From NCBI GenBank assembly GCA_037044905.1, contig JBAOKB010000093.1, positions 186,001 to 250,000 on the forward strand: DNA of 64,000 bases, written 5' to 3'. How positions within the stretch are numbered: position 1 is the first letter of the stretch; each line of letters begins with the position of its first letter. The DNA comes from Hortaea werneckii (Eukaryota > Ascomycota > Dothideomycetes > Mycosphaerellales > Teratosphaeriaceae). This document shows positions 20,031-31,338 of the stretch, piece after piece. The notes under the pieces were generated by a model. It saw only the letters and a program-made list of their open reading frames with translations, was not told the DNA's origin and did not search any database. The position numbers and the translations under genes are program-made.

Positions 20031-21231
20031 TCACGAAGCTGACTCAACCTGATCCGCCCAACTTCGCCCAGCCAAACCAGACGACTCCCTCGCCACTTTC
20101 GGTCTCTCTTCGCCACCAACCTTGTCCGACCCCGGAAGTGCCGGGAAATCCTCCTGCTTCGGAAGAGCAGTAGGCTGGTGTTGCGCAGGTCTCGCCTCCC
20201 TACCACCTCTGCCACCCCGACCGCCGCCTTCCCTCCCGCCCCTCGGCTCCCGATATAAATATTCGCGCCCATCCGTATAATCCTTATGATCACCCGCAAA
20301 CCCACCCTTCTTATCAAACCTGCCTCCCTTCCCAAAATCCCCTTCCTGCTTCTCACTATCCCACTCCCTCCCCTCCTGCGCCCGTAACTTCCGCATCCGA
20401 TTCTTCTCCGCGCTCCCCCATCATCTGCTGCCTATCCCTCCGCTCCTCCTTCGCCCTCTGCTCGGCTTTGACCTTGGCCTCGGCCTCGCGGTGGGCGAAG
20501 GAAGCAGCGTCCGCTTCGGCGCGCTCGTGCGCCGCGTTCAGTTCGGCGTTCTTGAGCTTGATCCGTTCCATCTTCTCCGCGAGTTCGGCTTCGGAGAGTT
20601 TTGGTTTGCGCACGCCGCCGGTCGATCGACGGTCGCCTTGTACGGCTGGTGTTGAGTCTTTACGCGGACCCGTGGGTGCAAAGTCTGGGGCTTGGTGTTG
20701 CTGCTGGGTTGTTCCATTGGAGTCTTGTTGATGATCTGGTTGCGGTGTAGGTTTAGAGGCTTGACGCGATTGAGCGTCTCCTCGACCTCGACCTCTTCCT
20801 CCTCGGCCTCCTCTTCGCGGCGCATCTGTAGTCGGTTGCGCTTGGACAGGTACGGGTACAGGCGCTGCTTGCTCGACCACGGGCTGCGCAACTGGTGTGA
20901 AATCGTCTGTGAAGAGGTCGTCGTCGGAGCGTACTCGCATTGTCTCGTCGATGGGTGTCACATCATCGAACAGATCCTCATTGACTGCGCCGGTTTGCGC
21001 AAACTCGTCTGTGGTAGATACATCGGGTGGTGGAGCATCGGTCAGCGGCGGTGCAGGAGAAGTGACTGGCGAGAAGGCTGGAGCGGAGGCCGAAAGGGAC
21101 GTGGTTGGTCGAGCCTCGTTGCTTGCGGTCGCTTGTGGGTTGGCGTTCGAGGGATCTGTGTCCTCAGTATTCGAAACTGGAGGCTGCGTCTCTTGCTCCT
21201 CGGGCTTTGGCGCCCATTTAGACTGCCACAT
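20031..21231 (-). CDS. RGG-rich, probably RNA-binding protein, one frame break
   Basis: About 399 residues, largely low complexity. It starts MWQSKWAPKPEEQ. Residues about 140-155 are an RGG box (RRGGRGGRGRGRGD), followed by a Gln-rich stretch. A charged helix follows (KLSEAELAEKMERIKLKN to about residue 275), then REKNRMRKLRAQEGREWDSEK. The C-terminal part has a second Gly/Arg-rich segment, EDFPALPG and SWADQVE at the end. Both short motifs recur in RNA- and ribosome-associated proteins. I do not know the family name; RNA binding is inferred from composition. The first frame stops being sensible at about 20408 and the second begins there. One extra G in a GCGCGGAG context explains it, and 1201 nt is one base over 400 codons. 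Confidence 0.68.
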
Positions 21232-21791
21232 CTCGCGTAGACGTCTTCTGTGCCCTTTTTGCGTGCGATGTTCTGAATCTAGAGCGCCAGATAGTTACGC
21301 GCAGGTAAGAATACTTGGTGAAAGATGTTCAGGAAGGGAAATATACAGTAAACAATGGAGGACGCGGAATGGTGGGGAGCTATACCTACTAGTAGCTGTC
21401 TTGCTGGACCCAGCTTCATGCCAAGCCACTAGCGTAGATGAGATGAATGCAGTCAATAGTGCCTGCCAGTTAAGCGCATTCTCTAAACTTACAATTACAC
21501 CGTTGAGGCGATTATAGCCAGTCCGATGAATGACCATCAACTACATTCCAATTTCTTAGAGAGCCAGATTGAGAGGCGCGAGGACCGATCTTTCGAGAAT
21601 GAACGTGGCGTAGCTGCACCGCCACTTATGACATCAGATCAAAGCTTTGGCATGTGAACAAACAATATATCAACCCGATGCTTCGAACTTCTCACAACCC
21701 TGTCTTCCTCTACAACCAATCAATTCTAAACGAAAGCCGAACAGCTACAAACAGCCCTTGAGCCCTCAAACCTATCTAAGGCATCAAGAAA
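21232..21791. other. Divergent intergenic region
   Basis: Promoter-side spacer between the RGG protein gene and the small Ser-rich gene. No supported feature. Confidence 0.5.
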
Positions 21792-22148
21792 ATGTCTTCC
21801 TCCTCAACCTTCAGCTCAACCTCCTACTCCTACTCAAGCAGCTCCTCGAGCTCCGGCGGCCAAACGACAGGCCACCGCGTCGCCGAGCAAACCTACACCG
21901 ATCCCTCCGGAACCACAGTGAACCAAGCGGCGCAGAATCTGGGCGAGCCGATGATCCAGGAGACGAAACACTACGATGCGCAGGGCAACCAGATGCTGGA
22001 GGGAGCCGGCGCGGGACGTATTGGTGGAAGTGCGGGAACGGTGCCGGAGAGGAGGATCGAGGATGTGAGTGATGATCAGGCGGTGAGGGATCGGGCGTAT
22101 GAGGAGAGGATGGAGGATGAGTATGCTAAGCGCGAGGGCGGGGCGTAA
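21792..22148 (+). CDS. Small Ser-rich conserved-looking protein
   Basis: A 118-residue intronless protein. Its first 22 residues are a Ser/Tyr tract. The rest is hydrophilic and orderly: HRVAEQTYTDPSGTTVNQAA, ETKHYDAQGNQMLEG, a Gly-rich turn, and an acidic-basic C-terminal helix RAYEERMEDEYAKREGGA. No signal peptide or membrane segment. It looks like the small stress-related or unnamed proteins common in filamentous ascomycetes; no function assigned. Confidence 0.65.
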   Translation: MSSSSTFSSTSYSYSSSSSSSGGQTTGHRVAEQTYTDPSGTTVNQAAQNLGEPMIQETKHYDAQGNQMLEGAGAGRIGGSAGTVPERRIEDVSDDQAVRDRAYEERMEDEYAKREGGA

Positions 22149-22327
22149 TGGATGTCAAGTATTGATGGAAAGAGATGTGTAGAGGTTCACGAAGACGATG
22201 AATATACACGGCCGCGGCAATGCGTGAGTGCCATCAGCACACTTCAATGTGGAAACGAAATGTAATCAATGGAAAACTTTCGCCATCACTTCCATGAAAT
22301 TTCTTATTCCATCTGCAACGACTCATC

Positions 22328-23415
22328 TCAACTGGCGACCTGCTCTTTGCCCTTGAAGTCAAGCAAGTAAGGGTCATCCCTCATCTTTGCATAAGGCTTC
22401 CTCGCGAGACTTCGCCCCGCCACATCAATATCCGTCTTGATATCCTCGATCAGTTTCTCCTTGCTCACATAGTCGTACTCAGGCCGGATGAAGCCTAAAA
22501 TATTCACGTTCATGTGCGAGCCGTAGAAGTCCGTCTCGAACTGATGCATGACGTGCACCTCCACACTCCGCACTTCGTTCTTGTAGTATGGATTCCAGCC
22601 AATACTCATCACCATCGGATAGACCGCGCCTTTCTCGCTCGTCAATGTTTCCTTCTCTCTTCTGAATCTTCTTTGTCGGAACCGCCAAAGGCGACTTTGC
22701 CGAGCGCTGAGGCGATATGGGAGGCCATCAGCTTGTACTTTGACTGACTGCCCGGTGGATGCTGATGGGTGGCTGCGCATGGTGCGATGCCAGCCCAGCC
22801 GTAATAAACACCTGACTCGATATCGTCGTATCCGCCTACAGAGAGTCCGGAAAGAGGAATGTTGGCCGTCGGGATCCCTAGCTACACATGGTCATGTCAG
22901 CCAACTCCGTGCTTTACTTAGAAGCCACCCAGCGCCTTATCTATAAAGTTGAGAAAGGTATCGCTCGGATCTTGTGCTCCGCAATGGTGGAGAAGTGGGT
23001 GTGCTGCGTCCAGCTGCTCATCTGCAGGTACCACGCCATGCCCCGTTTGCTGCTATCTCGCACAAACCCAAGCTTCCTCAAGGAAGCTCTGATAAAGCTG
23101 TCCCAGGCCATGGCGTTGGGTGTTCCACATAGCCTGCCATCCATGCCCCAACATGGCAGCAGTAGCAGGACAGGCCCACCAAGAACTCCCTAGCTGATGA
23201 CAGCGGCTAGGCACAGCAAACCCTTACACAGCATCGAAGATCACAAGAGCTATTAAAAGGGTGCAAGACACCTTGATCATCCTTACCTCACTGCTCCCTC
23301 GTCCGAACCCCTTGACCACCTCCCCACTCAGCCTCAGCGGGAACGGAGCTTGGGGGCCCTCGTCCGGCCCAGTCGTCTCAGGCCGTGGCCCATCAGGACG
23401 GTTTGAAGCGGACAT
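22328..23415 (-). CDS. FMN1: Riboflavin kinase, long intron and one frame break
   Basis: Makes FMN from riboflavin and ATP in the cytosol. Exon 1 is 23415-23287 (43 codons), giving LRLSGEVVKGFGRGSSE, the usual start of the fold. Exon 2 begins at 22881 with LGIPTANIP, carrying the PTAN signature, then GVYYGWAG. VYPMVMSIGWNPYYKN, EVHVMHQFETDFYG and LGFIRPEYDYVSKEKLIEDI follow and are hallmark riboflavin-kinase sequence. The intron of 405 nt (23286-22882) is far longer than others in the window, though GT and AG ends and phase fit. A frame break at about 22651-22656 separates KEDSEER from ETLTSEKGAVYP. One missing A in an A-run explains it, and the spliced length is one base short of 228 codons. 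ORF-based models would lose the PTAN half. Confidence 0.83.
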
Positions 23416-24229
23416 AGCGAAGCGGGAAGAAATGCTCGCGAGGCTGCTTATCGGTAGGTCTTTGCGTAGAGTGGCTTTTTTGGAAGAATCCCTCGCGCTC
23501 CCTCCGGAAATGTGGTGACACAACGTTTGGGGTTCTGGCTTTTGTGGAACTTATCGGTCGTAGCCTGTGCGAGGGCAACACGCGGCGAAGGCCCGGGTGT
23601 ATGGTCGGCGGCGGAGGGGAGGAGGAGGAGGGACGGGGTTGGCGCCGGTTGAAGCTCGTATAGCGACATTGTTTAGAATGAGGGTGGGTAGGCTGTAGGC
23701 TGATTAAAGATAGGACTGTTGGTGTCATGGAGGGGCCATCGCTTATCGTTATCGGAATCTGGCCTGAGGCAGCAAGGGAAAGCAAGGCAGCGAGGGCAAG
23801 TGCTGCCGAGGCCGTGCCTTGCCTTTGGGGGAGACTCTACATGAACCTCATGTGTGAACGGCCGCAAATATTCAGGACGCGGCAAAGGCAGCAACGAAAC
23901 GGAAAAAAGGCCATTGCTCAACTTTGAGTATTTCGACTGCGTTCTCGTAGAAAATCGTGAATCTGTGCCTAAATCTATCACGAATTACGCCCTGGAAAGC
24001 TCCGCCGTGAAGCCATCTGGTTTTATGAACCCTTTTCACCAAGAACGCCAAATCCGAACACACAACACGAAAGAAAATTTCACCTTTTGCCCTAGCCTAG
24101 ACCCTTCTGCCGAGCCAGCGGCGGGTATCAAATCGATGATGACGATCCGCCTGCACGTACACGGTTTCCTTCATGCAGTCTTGATGTTTGGTGGAAGCGG
24201 CTGGTAAGCCATGCAGCAGATGTGCGCTT
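23416..24229. other. Intergenic between riboflavin kinase and acuK-like gene
   Basis: Holds the promoter of the riboflavin kinase gene and the 3' end of the regulator gene. Overlapping frames here show no family. Confidence 0.55.
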
Positions 24230-26448
24230 TCATATCACGGGGAGGAACTGTGCGAAAGTCAGAAAAGATCCACAGCGGGGAGAAGGAGAAGGGAACACTC
24301 ACATTCATGACGATCAGCATGGGGATATCGAACACATCCCTCTTCACCGTCCAGCACATACTGCATTCGACCCTGCCGTCCCTCTCGCCCAAGGCATTCA
24401 TGCCTTCACCCCTAATGAGACCTTCCTGCTTGGGCTTGGAATCCTCACCGAGCTGCTCATCTTGTCCCCAGCCAGGATCGTTCTTTGTCTTGTATTTGAG
24501 CAGGCTACATGGCGCGCCGATAATAGACGTCCGTGAAGCGCCGAACGCAAGCTCTGCAAAGTCTTCATAGAATTGCACAACCGGAGTCCTCGTCAAGTAG
24601 CTCTGCCAGGAAGACTGGCTGTGGTCGGCTAGAATCAAGCTCGACATTTCCTGGGACCCTCGGAGTTGCTGCGCCACGAGAAGAGCTGCCGGTCTGTGTG
24701 CCTGAAGCCGATGCGTTGCCGCCTGTGTTGACGTTTAGGTTCGGTTCCTTGCCCAAGAGCACGTCACGCCGCCATCCAGTGATCAAGCTGAACTCCTTAG
24801 ACACCGCCGCAATCTCCCCGTACGTCGGCAGATGATGGTTGGCGTGCCATAGTGGTTGACGAAATCTTCGTACTCACAAAGTGTTCGCTGGAAGCACTTC
24901 TCCATGAAAATCAGATCGTCGTGGTTGAGGTTTTGATTGCATGAAATGAACGATGGTCGAATGGCGGCTAGTGCTTTGGCGATCCGAAGCACTTTCTTTG
25001 AGGGGAAGCGTTTGTTGAGAAAGGCGGTAAGGGCGTGAAATCCTTGCGTGTACGAGTAAGGTGCTTGCACTGAGCTGTAAATCTCAGCAGTCTCTCGCCG
25101 CCGCTTTCGCGAAAGATCTTGGTTGGGATTTCCAGGGAAGACGCCATGTCTCCTCTGCTGCTGTTGTTGCTGTTGATGCGATTGAGAAAGTGTCTGCCGC
25201 AGCAAGTCAGGCTGCTGATTGTTGTTTTGATCCGGTTGAGCAAATTTCGTCTCTGGTGATGTGCTGTAGCCAGGAGCATTGTAATCTTGGGATAGCGGAC
25301 TCTGCCCGGTCAAGGAGTTTTGCTCCCCTATGGCAAAAGCGTCCATGTTGCCTTGCATGCCCCAGAGGTTGGCACCACTATTCTGGCGGGAGAGGGAATT
25401 ATTGTTGGGTACGCTTTGCCATGACGGAAACGTTTGATTGAATCCATAATTGCCCTGAAATCCGTTCGAGCCGTCATACATGCCGCCTTGGTTTGGTTGC
25501 TGTCCGATGTTGCTGAGAGGGTCCATATCAGGGGTGCCGACAGCTCCAGACATGTGGCCAAGCATACCAAACTCTAAAGCACCATAGTGATTGCCGAAGT
25601 TCAAATCCGAGATGTTGAAGTTGAAGAGTGACGGGTCATTAGGGTCCATAAAAGAGCTGTCAAAGGAGCCCGCGTTCGCCATGGCATTGCCTGTGTCCAT
25701 CGTGTTTGTCAGGTCTTGTGCAGGAGAAACATTTTGACTGGGGTTTGCCTGATATTGTGGTGGAGTGTTGACATTTTGCTGTGAACCAAAGTCGTTGACG
25801 AGACCGCTGTTGTCCATCATCGGTGCGTTCATTTGTCCCGCTTGGCTCACTGGCCCATATTGGGAGAAATTGGGAGGTGGATTCTGAGGCTGACCATAGT
25901 ACGCGCCTGCTTGCGATCCTGGCAAGCCATTCGGCACGACTTGTGGTGCCCCTTGAACCGTGGGCATGTTAGGGGCGCCATTCATCTGATAGTGCCCAGC
26001 AAGCCCGGGAATAAGTGCTTCAGGGGGCGCATCGTGGAGATATTTTGCCTTCTTGCGCACGCCATCGTGACATTGGTCTTGCAGTCCACGTTTGATACAT
26101 CGCAAGCATGGCCTCTCATCGCCTGTGGTTCTTTCGTCAGCTGGCATGCACTTCACATTGATCCGACTCACAGAATGGCAGCGTTGGGCCCTTACCGCAC
26201 GTCAGATGGGCACGTTGGCACGCGAAACACGCTCGTCGTGCCTTCTTTCTACGGGGGCGAGATGGATCCTTGGAGTTGGACTTGGAAGACTGGTTGCCGT
26301 TATTATTATCATTGCCATCCTTGGATGGCGACTTCTCTTCAGTCGATGCGCGTTCTTCCTTGGTCGCGTTTTCCTCTGCCATGATGCCTGACTCCTGCTC
26401 GGTGCCAGGTTCTGGAGAGGGGGACCCATCTTCGGCATCGGGCGACAT
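24230..26448 (-). CDS. acuK: Zn2Cys6 regulator of gluconeogenesis, acuK/ERT1 type, two frame breaks
   Basis: Nuclear activator of gluconeogenic genes on non-sugar carbon sources. Exons: 26448-26196, 26122-24303, 24247-24230; all introns are GT-AG. Together they encode 696 residues. The zinc cluster is split by intron 1: [15 protein letters not shown] | [20 protein letters not shown], then [12 protein letters not shown], the diagnostic acuK/ERT1 run. A long Asn/Gln-rich middle with a poly-Gln patch follows. The C-terminus has a PAS-like region: [20 protein letters not shown] then [12 protein letters not shown], later [15 protein letters not shown] and [20 protein letters not shown], ending FLPVI. 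Frame breaks: one base missing at about 24826-24836 (before EIAAVSK) and one extra G at about 24581-24585 (before VVQFYEDF). They cancel, so total length is still a multiple of three. acuK and the paired factor acuM are alike; acuK/ERT1 fits better because of the [12 protein letters not shown] segment. Confidence 0.85.
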
Positions 26449-28038
26449 ATTAACCTTCCCACGGTTTCGCAGACAGGAGCCTTTCTGGTGAAGCACGAGA
26501 CGCAGAGCACAGGGCGTCGGACAACGAGACCCACGTCGGGCCTGCCGCTTCCCGCCTGCTGGGACTCGATGATTCCTCGATCAAGGGCACCCGCCACACT
26601 GGAATAGCAGCGTGCAACCAAGCGCTCGGCGGTGCAGGACAAGCAATCCGCTCTCTCGGCGGTGCTTCAACGTGTGGTGCCCAGATGGTGCCGTGTCACA
26701 ACGCGCTCAGCTGTCCTTCGTTGCTTCCGCCCTCCTCACCCAGACGCGAGTGTCCACCCAGGCAACCAAGTCCTCTTCACGGGGCCCTCGAGGTCGGCGA
26801 GCACCGCGACGGACTGCCGTCCCGCCTCGCAGCAGCAGCAGCAGCACCACGTCGCTCCTGCCGGAGGTATCGGTTTCGTAGGTAGGTATGTTGGTTCCTG
26901 CGCGCGCGCACCGCACCTTCCTCGCTAAGCCCGACGCAAGATGTGCCTACCGGCCTGAGAGGTACGCGGCGTGCTCCCGGGTCAATCCGGTGCAAAAAGA
27001 TGGGACGCTTCTGTCGTGCTCACTAGCGAGGGCGCATGCGATTGGCAGACCATTGGGGTCCCAGCAGTGTGTTCGCTCGGCTTGTGTCACGCTCGCTTCC
27101 ACTCATCGCGCAGCCCTCTCCATGCTGCCGGGTCTCGCTATTTGCACGTTGCGTCGTGTACCGCTCCAGGATCCAGCACGCAGGCGTCTGACGTTGACTC
27201 GGACTCGCGAGGCGATCACGATAATGGACGCACAGCGTGGGCTGCAGTATGACTTGCTCGTATTGTGTGTGCTGTGCGGCGAGATGGGAATTATCACGCG
27301 ATGCGCGAGACGTTCTCGAGCCTCTCCAGTCCCTCCTACCTCTAGAGCGCGCTCCCCGCAACTGGCGAGAATGCGCCCGTGGCACGGGCTGCAGCCAATG
27401 GCAGACGCGGACTTTTGTAGCGCCCCGCGTACCGACCGGCCGACGGAGCTGCCACGTGCCGTTCCCCGCCGCCCCAGCCGTGTTGCCGTGTTGTCGCTTC
27501 CACGAGACATGACGAGACAGCGACGGCGAGACCAGACCAGACCTCCACTACTGCTGCCCACGTTGCTGATGACACTGCGTCTGAACCTCCCGTCCACACC
27601 ACGGCAGCACACGTCACGTCAATTTGCGGGCGGGAGCTTTCAAGTTGGCCGGGCGCTGCTCGAAACAGCGCTTCACAGGCGTCACCATTACCCTGCCGAC
27701 CACGTTTTCGAGGGCAAAGGCCGCTGTCACCGCCTCGCTGTGCGATCATGTGGGCGAGCCCGAGGCAAGGGCGTTGGCGCCTGCGATCTGGTTGGATCTT
27801 GGGTCGTCGCACAGAGATCTCTCCAAATATATCCATGATGTGAGCGCGATCACTACGATATTGCATTTGCTGTGTCACGTGGCTGTGGTTGCCAACCGCG
27901 AGAGCTTAGCAGCCACTAGGAGCTCCGGGACGTAGAAAGGAGCCATCTGCTGCCGTGTGACAGCTATTCATGGAAGCCAAAAACCGGGCTATCCATGACA
28001 TACATTGCAGCACCTGCAGCTACCGACGACTAATCCAG
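26449..28038. other. Long GC-rich upstream region of acuK-like gene
   Basis: 1.6 kb without a recognisable gene. It is unusually GC-rich, with a (CAG)n run near 26828-26845 and long overlapping frames on both strands (316 codons on plus, 178 and 169 on minus). These are Arg/Ala/Pro-rich as expected from GC bias. A long regulatory region or 5' UTR for the regulator is the likeliest role. Confidence 0.5.
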
Positions 28039-30612
28039 CTATGAAGCCTGCGCGAAGCGCGAGTTGCCCCTGAGTCTCTTGCCATATTTGAAAAACAAGA
28101 TCGCTAGCACGCAATGATGGTTAGCCACCCGCAGCGTAGATCGTCTTGCCCTAAAACTTACGGAACGGCGTCATTGCCAATGCGATGAACGCGAGGAGGC
28201 TGCTAGCCCACTGATAGCCAAGCGCTGTATTTCCACATCAGTCACCGCTTCTTCCACTCCAAGACAGTTGGCCCCTTTTCAACACCTACTGTTGTACATC
28301 TGAACACCGAATAGGCTAACAGCGCTTTCGTTAGCGAAAGTGGACATGCTTCCGTGAGTGCAGTGGTACATACGGGAACGCAGCTGCGAACGATGACCTG
28401 GCGAAGGAGTTGGCAGCTAGAGCACTGGCAGCATAGAGTGGATCTGCAGCATAAATGAGCCCTCGAATCAGGATTTGCCGATTCGCCTGACTGCCGGCAG
28501 CAGGTCAGACGAGTAACTTACAGCACTCCACTAGGAACGTCTTCCGTTGCAGGGTCAGCTCTTGCACTGGGGCCGCATCTTGTCGCCACCGGGTTAAGCT
28601 CGATGCTGCACTTACAAAAATGCCGCTAAAGCAAAATATATTGCCCAGCCCAAAAAGGCCGCTGAAGACAATGGGAACTGGGACTTGATCAGCACGTTCC
28701 GACCTGTGTAAAGACTGCCGCTGCATCGTAATCCACGACCTACCTATCCAATGCACCCTGCATAGTAAGATCGAAGCGTCAGCAAAGTGCTCGCACAGAG
28801 CCACAGGCCTGGCTCAGGAACTCGACATTGCATCTGAGTACTCACCAGGGGTAAGTTGTCCAGGCGAACTACGGGCGCCACACGTTAGCGACTATCATCA
28901 TCCACATTGCCGGGCCAGCCAGATCCTTTGCTCCCTGTTGAACTTACCCCGAACAGGCTGATTGGCACGATCATTGCTCCTCTGGGCATGTATGTCAGTC
29001 TTCTCAACAAGGTCTAGCCAAACGAAACGAATATGTCGCGTAGCCGACGCATCCGCCGAGCCTCCAAACTTACAAAATCGTTGGTGGAAGTCGGTATTCT
29101 GGCTCAGAGGCACCGCCGTTGTTTGAAACCAACCTTGTGTCTTTTTGTCCGCCGTTAGCGCTTCAGGAACACAGCGCTGAGCCAGACTGAGACATTGCAC
29201 TCACAATTACGCCGCCAGAGTGGATCGCAATTAACGCCTATCACCATCCCAACGAAAATACCAAGGAACGTGAGCCCAGTCTGCCATTGGTTGAAGCCAT
29301 GGTTGTTCTCAAAGATAAGGGCGAATGCCTGTACATTGCGCATTAGCGATCTGACCATCTAGGCACATGCTGTAATCGTCCGTATCACTTACTCCGAAGA
29401 ATAGATAGATTATGCCTAGTAGTATTGCAGAGAGGAGACACAGGTTGAGACACATCTGCTCGAAGAATAGCAACTGGAACGGGCGTATGCAAGACCATAG
29501 CACAGTTTTCGCCACCGATCTCTGCAACCTCTCAATCGGGGCTTGCCATCGATCATCGCCAGTCTCCTTACGAAGTAGCACTGCTTTTCGTCTAAGCAAA
29601 ACCGGTGCATATCTGTAAAATCCCTGTTAGCTGATACTCCCTGCTCTAGCAGCAGGGTTGCAACGCACGTTTCGGGCACAAAGAAGAATATCAACGTCCA
29701 CATGACGCCAGCCCAGATAAGCAAGACCCAAAAACTCCATCGCCAGTCTGCAAATTGATTGATAAATCCACCAACCACTGGACCGACTTGCGGGCCAACG
29801 AACGGAGACGCAGTATAGACCACCATCGGCGCACTAAGCTTATCCTTTGTGAACATATCACCTACTGTACCGCCTGCCACGCTCAGAAAGGCACTGCCGG
29901 CCAAGCCATCGAAGAAGCGAACGATGAGCATCGTCTGAATGTTCTGAGCTACGGCGCAAGGGATCAGCCAGACGAAGTACATGCCGAACGCGCACAGGTA
30001 GATGATGCGTCGACCGTAGAACTCCGACAGCGGCGACAGGAACATAGGTCCCAGTCCTAACCCACACACGAACGTCGTTAGACCTACCGTCGCGACCTCC
30101 CGGCTCACGCCAAACTCGGGCTCCAGCTGTTGGTAGGTGCTGGTGTAGAGTGCACTGGCACAGGTCACGCACAGCGACGAGAAGGCGATGATGACCACGA
30201 CCAGCCATTTCCGGGGCGTGGATTTGTTCTTGGGGTTCATGACATCGTCCTCGTCGAATTTGACCTCGAATTGCTTCTCGGGATCATCTGCATCGTCCGC
30301 TACGCGTTTGTCCTGACCGTGGGATTGCGCCTCTTCTTCGTCACCGGTGAAGTGTGTATAGCCGTCGGTATATGAATTGTGAGAGCGCGCCGAAGACCTG
30401 CTTCGCGTCTGTTGTACGGGAGTCCTCAAGTGAAGATCAGGCGGTTCCTCCCTTGCAGTCTCCATAGACCTCGCCCTATTTTGTCCACTTCCGTCCTCAT
30501 CTTCCACTTCTTCCCTCCTCGGACCGTTCTCATGATCATGTCCAATCTCCGTCTTCTCTAAATCGCTATATGCCGGCGAAGTCTCGGGCGTCCAGATGAT
30601 AGGCGTTGACAT
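28039..30612 (-). CDS. DHA1-type drug/polyamine MFS transporter with 12 introns
   Basis: Plasma-membrane proton antiporter of the DHA1 MFS group, which contains polyamine, fluconazole and caffeine exporters. Thirteen exons: 30612-29669, 29612-29393, 29328-29205, 29140-29074, 28981-28948, 28868-28846, 28757-28744, 28677-28616, 28540-28522, 28443-28374, 28315-28290, 28224-28162, 28103-28039. They total 1731 nt and encode 576 residues. All junctions are GT-AG and in phase. The N-terminal 130 residues are a charged cytosolic tail. Exon 1 has LSPLSEFYGRRIIYL (motif A) and VYTASPFVGPQVGPVVGGF (motif C). Splicing restores FFFVPETYAPVLLRRKA, LGIIYLFFGAFALIFENNHG, PLYAASALAANSFARSS and AAFPLFGVQMYNTLGYQWA, all canonical. 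Exons of 14, 19, 23, 26 and 34 nt crowd the 3' half. Substrate unknown. Confidence 0.86.
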
Positions 30613-31338
30613 TGCGGAGAGGCCGTTGGTGGGGAGAGCTGGTCGAAGGCAAGGCGGAGCTCAATCGCTGCTGTGGCATGATACCTACCGGACATACATT
30701 ATATTAGAGCAAGAGAGTAAACCAGGCCTGTCACTATTTCAAAGCATCCCGCAGTATCCTGGCCGGCGAAGAACAGCCGGCAGGTGTTCGATTGTTTTAT
30801 CGGGCAGCTCATCTCGGCGCTAGTGCTATCCCCGATTTCGAGGGCCGACCTGCGGCGTCCGGCTAATGCGGATCTGTGGCTTTGGTGGGAGTTCACTTCA
30901 CCAATTCATCGGGCTTTGGTCTTGTAATCTCACTTCGACAACAATATGCGGTTGATGCGATAACTGGACGCGAACGGTCAGGCGGTTGCGGCCGCCCTGT
31001 TATTGTCAGGCTCACATTCACTCGCGCAATATGATTGTCTACAGGCTCTGAACAATAGAAGGTCGGTATATTGGCAGGCCAATGTCAAGACGACAGCAGG
31101 CAAGAAACCGCAATGGCGGAGTCCATCTCTACATGCGTCACTTTCATAGAACCAATTCAGTTCGACCGCACTGGACACAACCCCTCTTCGGTGACTTGGA
31201 TAAGTTGGCCTAGCCTGGATATACCCAAACTACTGCACTGCAGGACCGAAGTGTATAAGGATATAGAAGGCAGAATGTCCCTGCCATCCTGCCATCCTGC
31301 CGTGATGCCAGAATTGGACTCACTCTGGTGTTTCGAAT
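30613..31338. other. Intergenic
   Basis: Promoter side of the DHA1 transporter and 3' flank of the amino-acid permease. No supported gene. Confidence 0.55.

Noticed and set aside
26888..27838. 316-codon plus-strand frame
   Set aside because: Arg/Ala-rich as expected from high GC, mirrored by minus-strand frames, and no domain or splice logic; kept only as a point to check.
28677..28690. Alternative AAG acceptor for exon 8 of the DHA1 transporter
   Set aside because: It would insert two extra residues (PV) into the conserved IVPIVFSG helix; the CAG six bases later fits the family.
3583..31338. Secondary-metabolite or CRISPR-like cluster
   Set aside because: Peroxidase, acyltransferase and transporters occur, but no PKS, NRPS, terpene or P450 core gene and no regular repeat array was seen.
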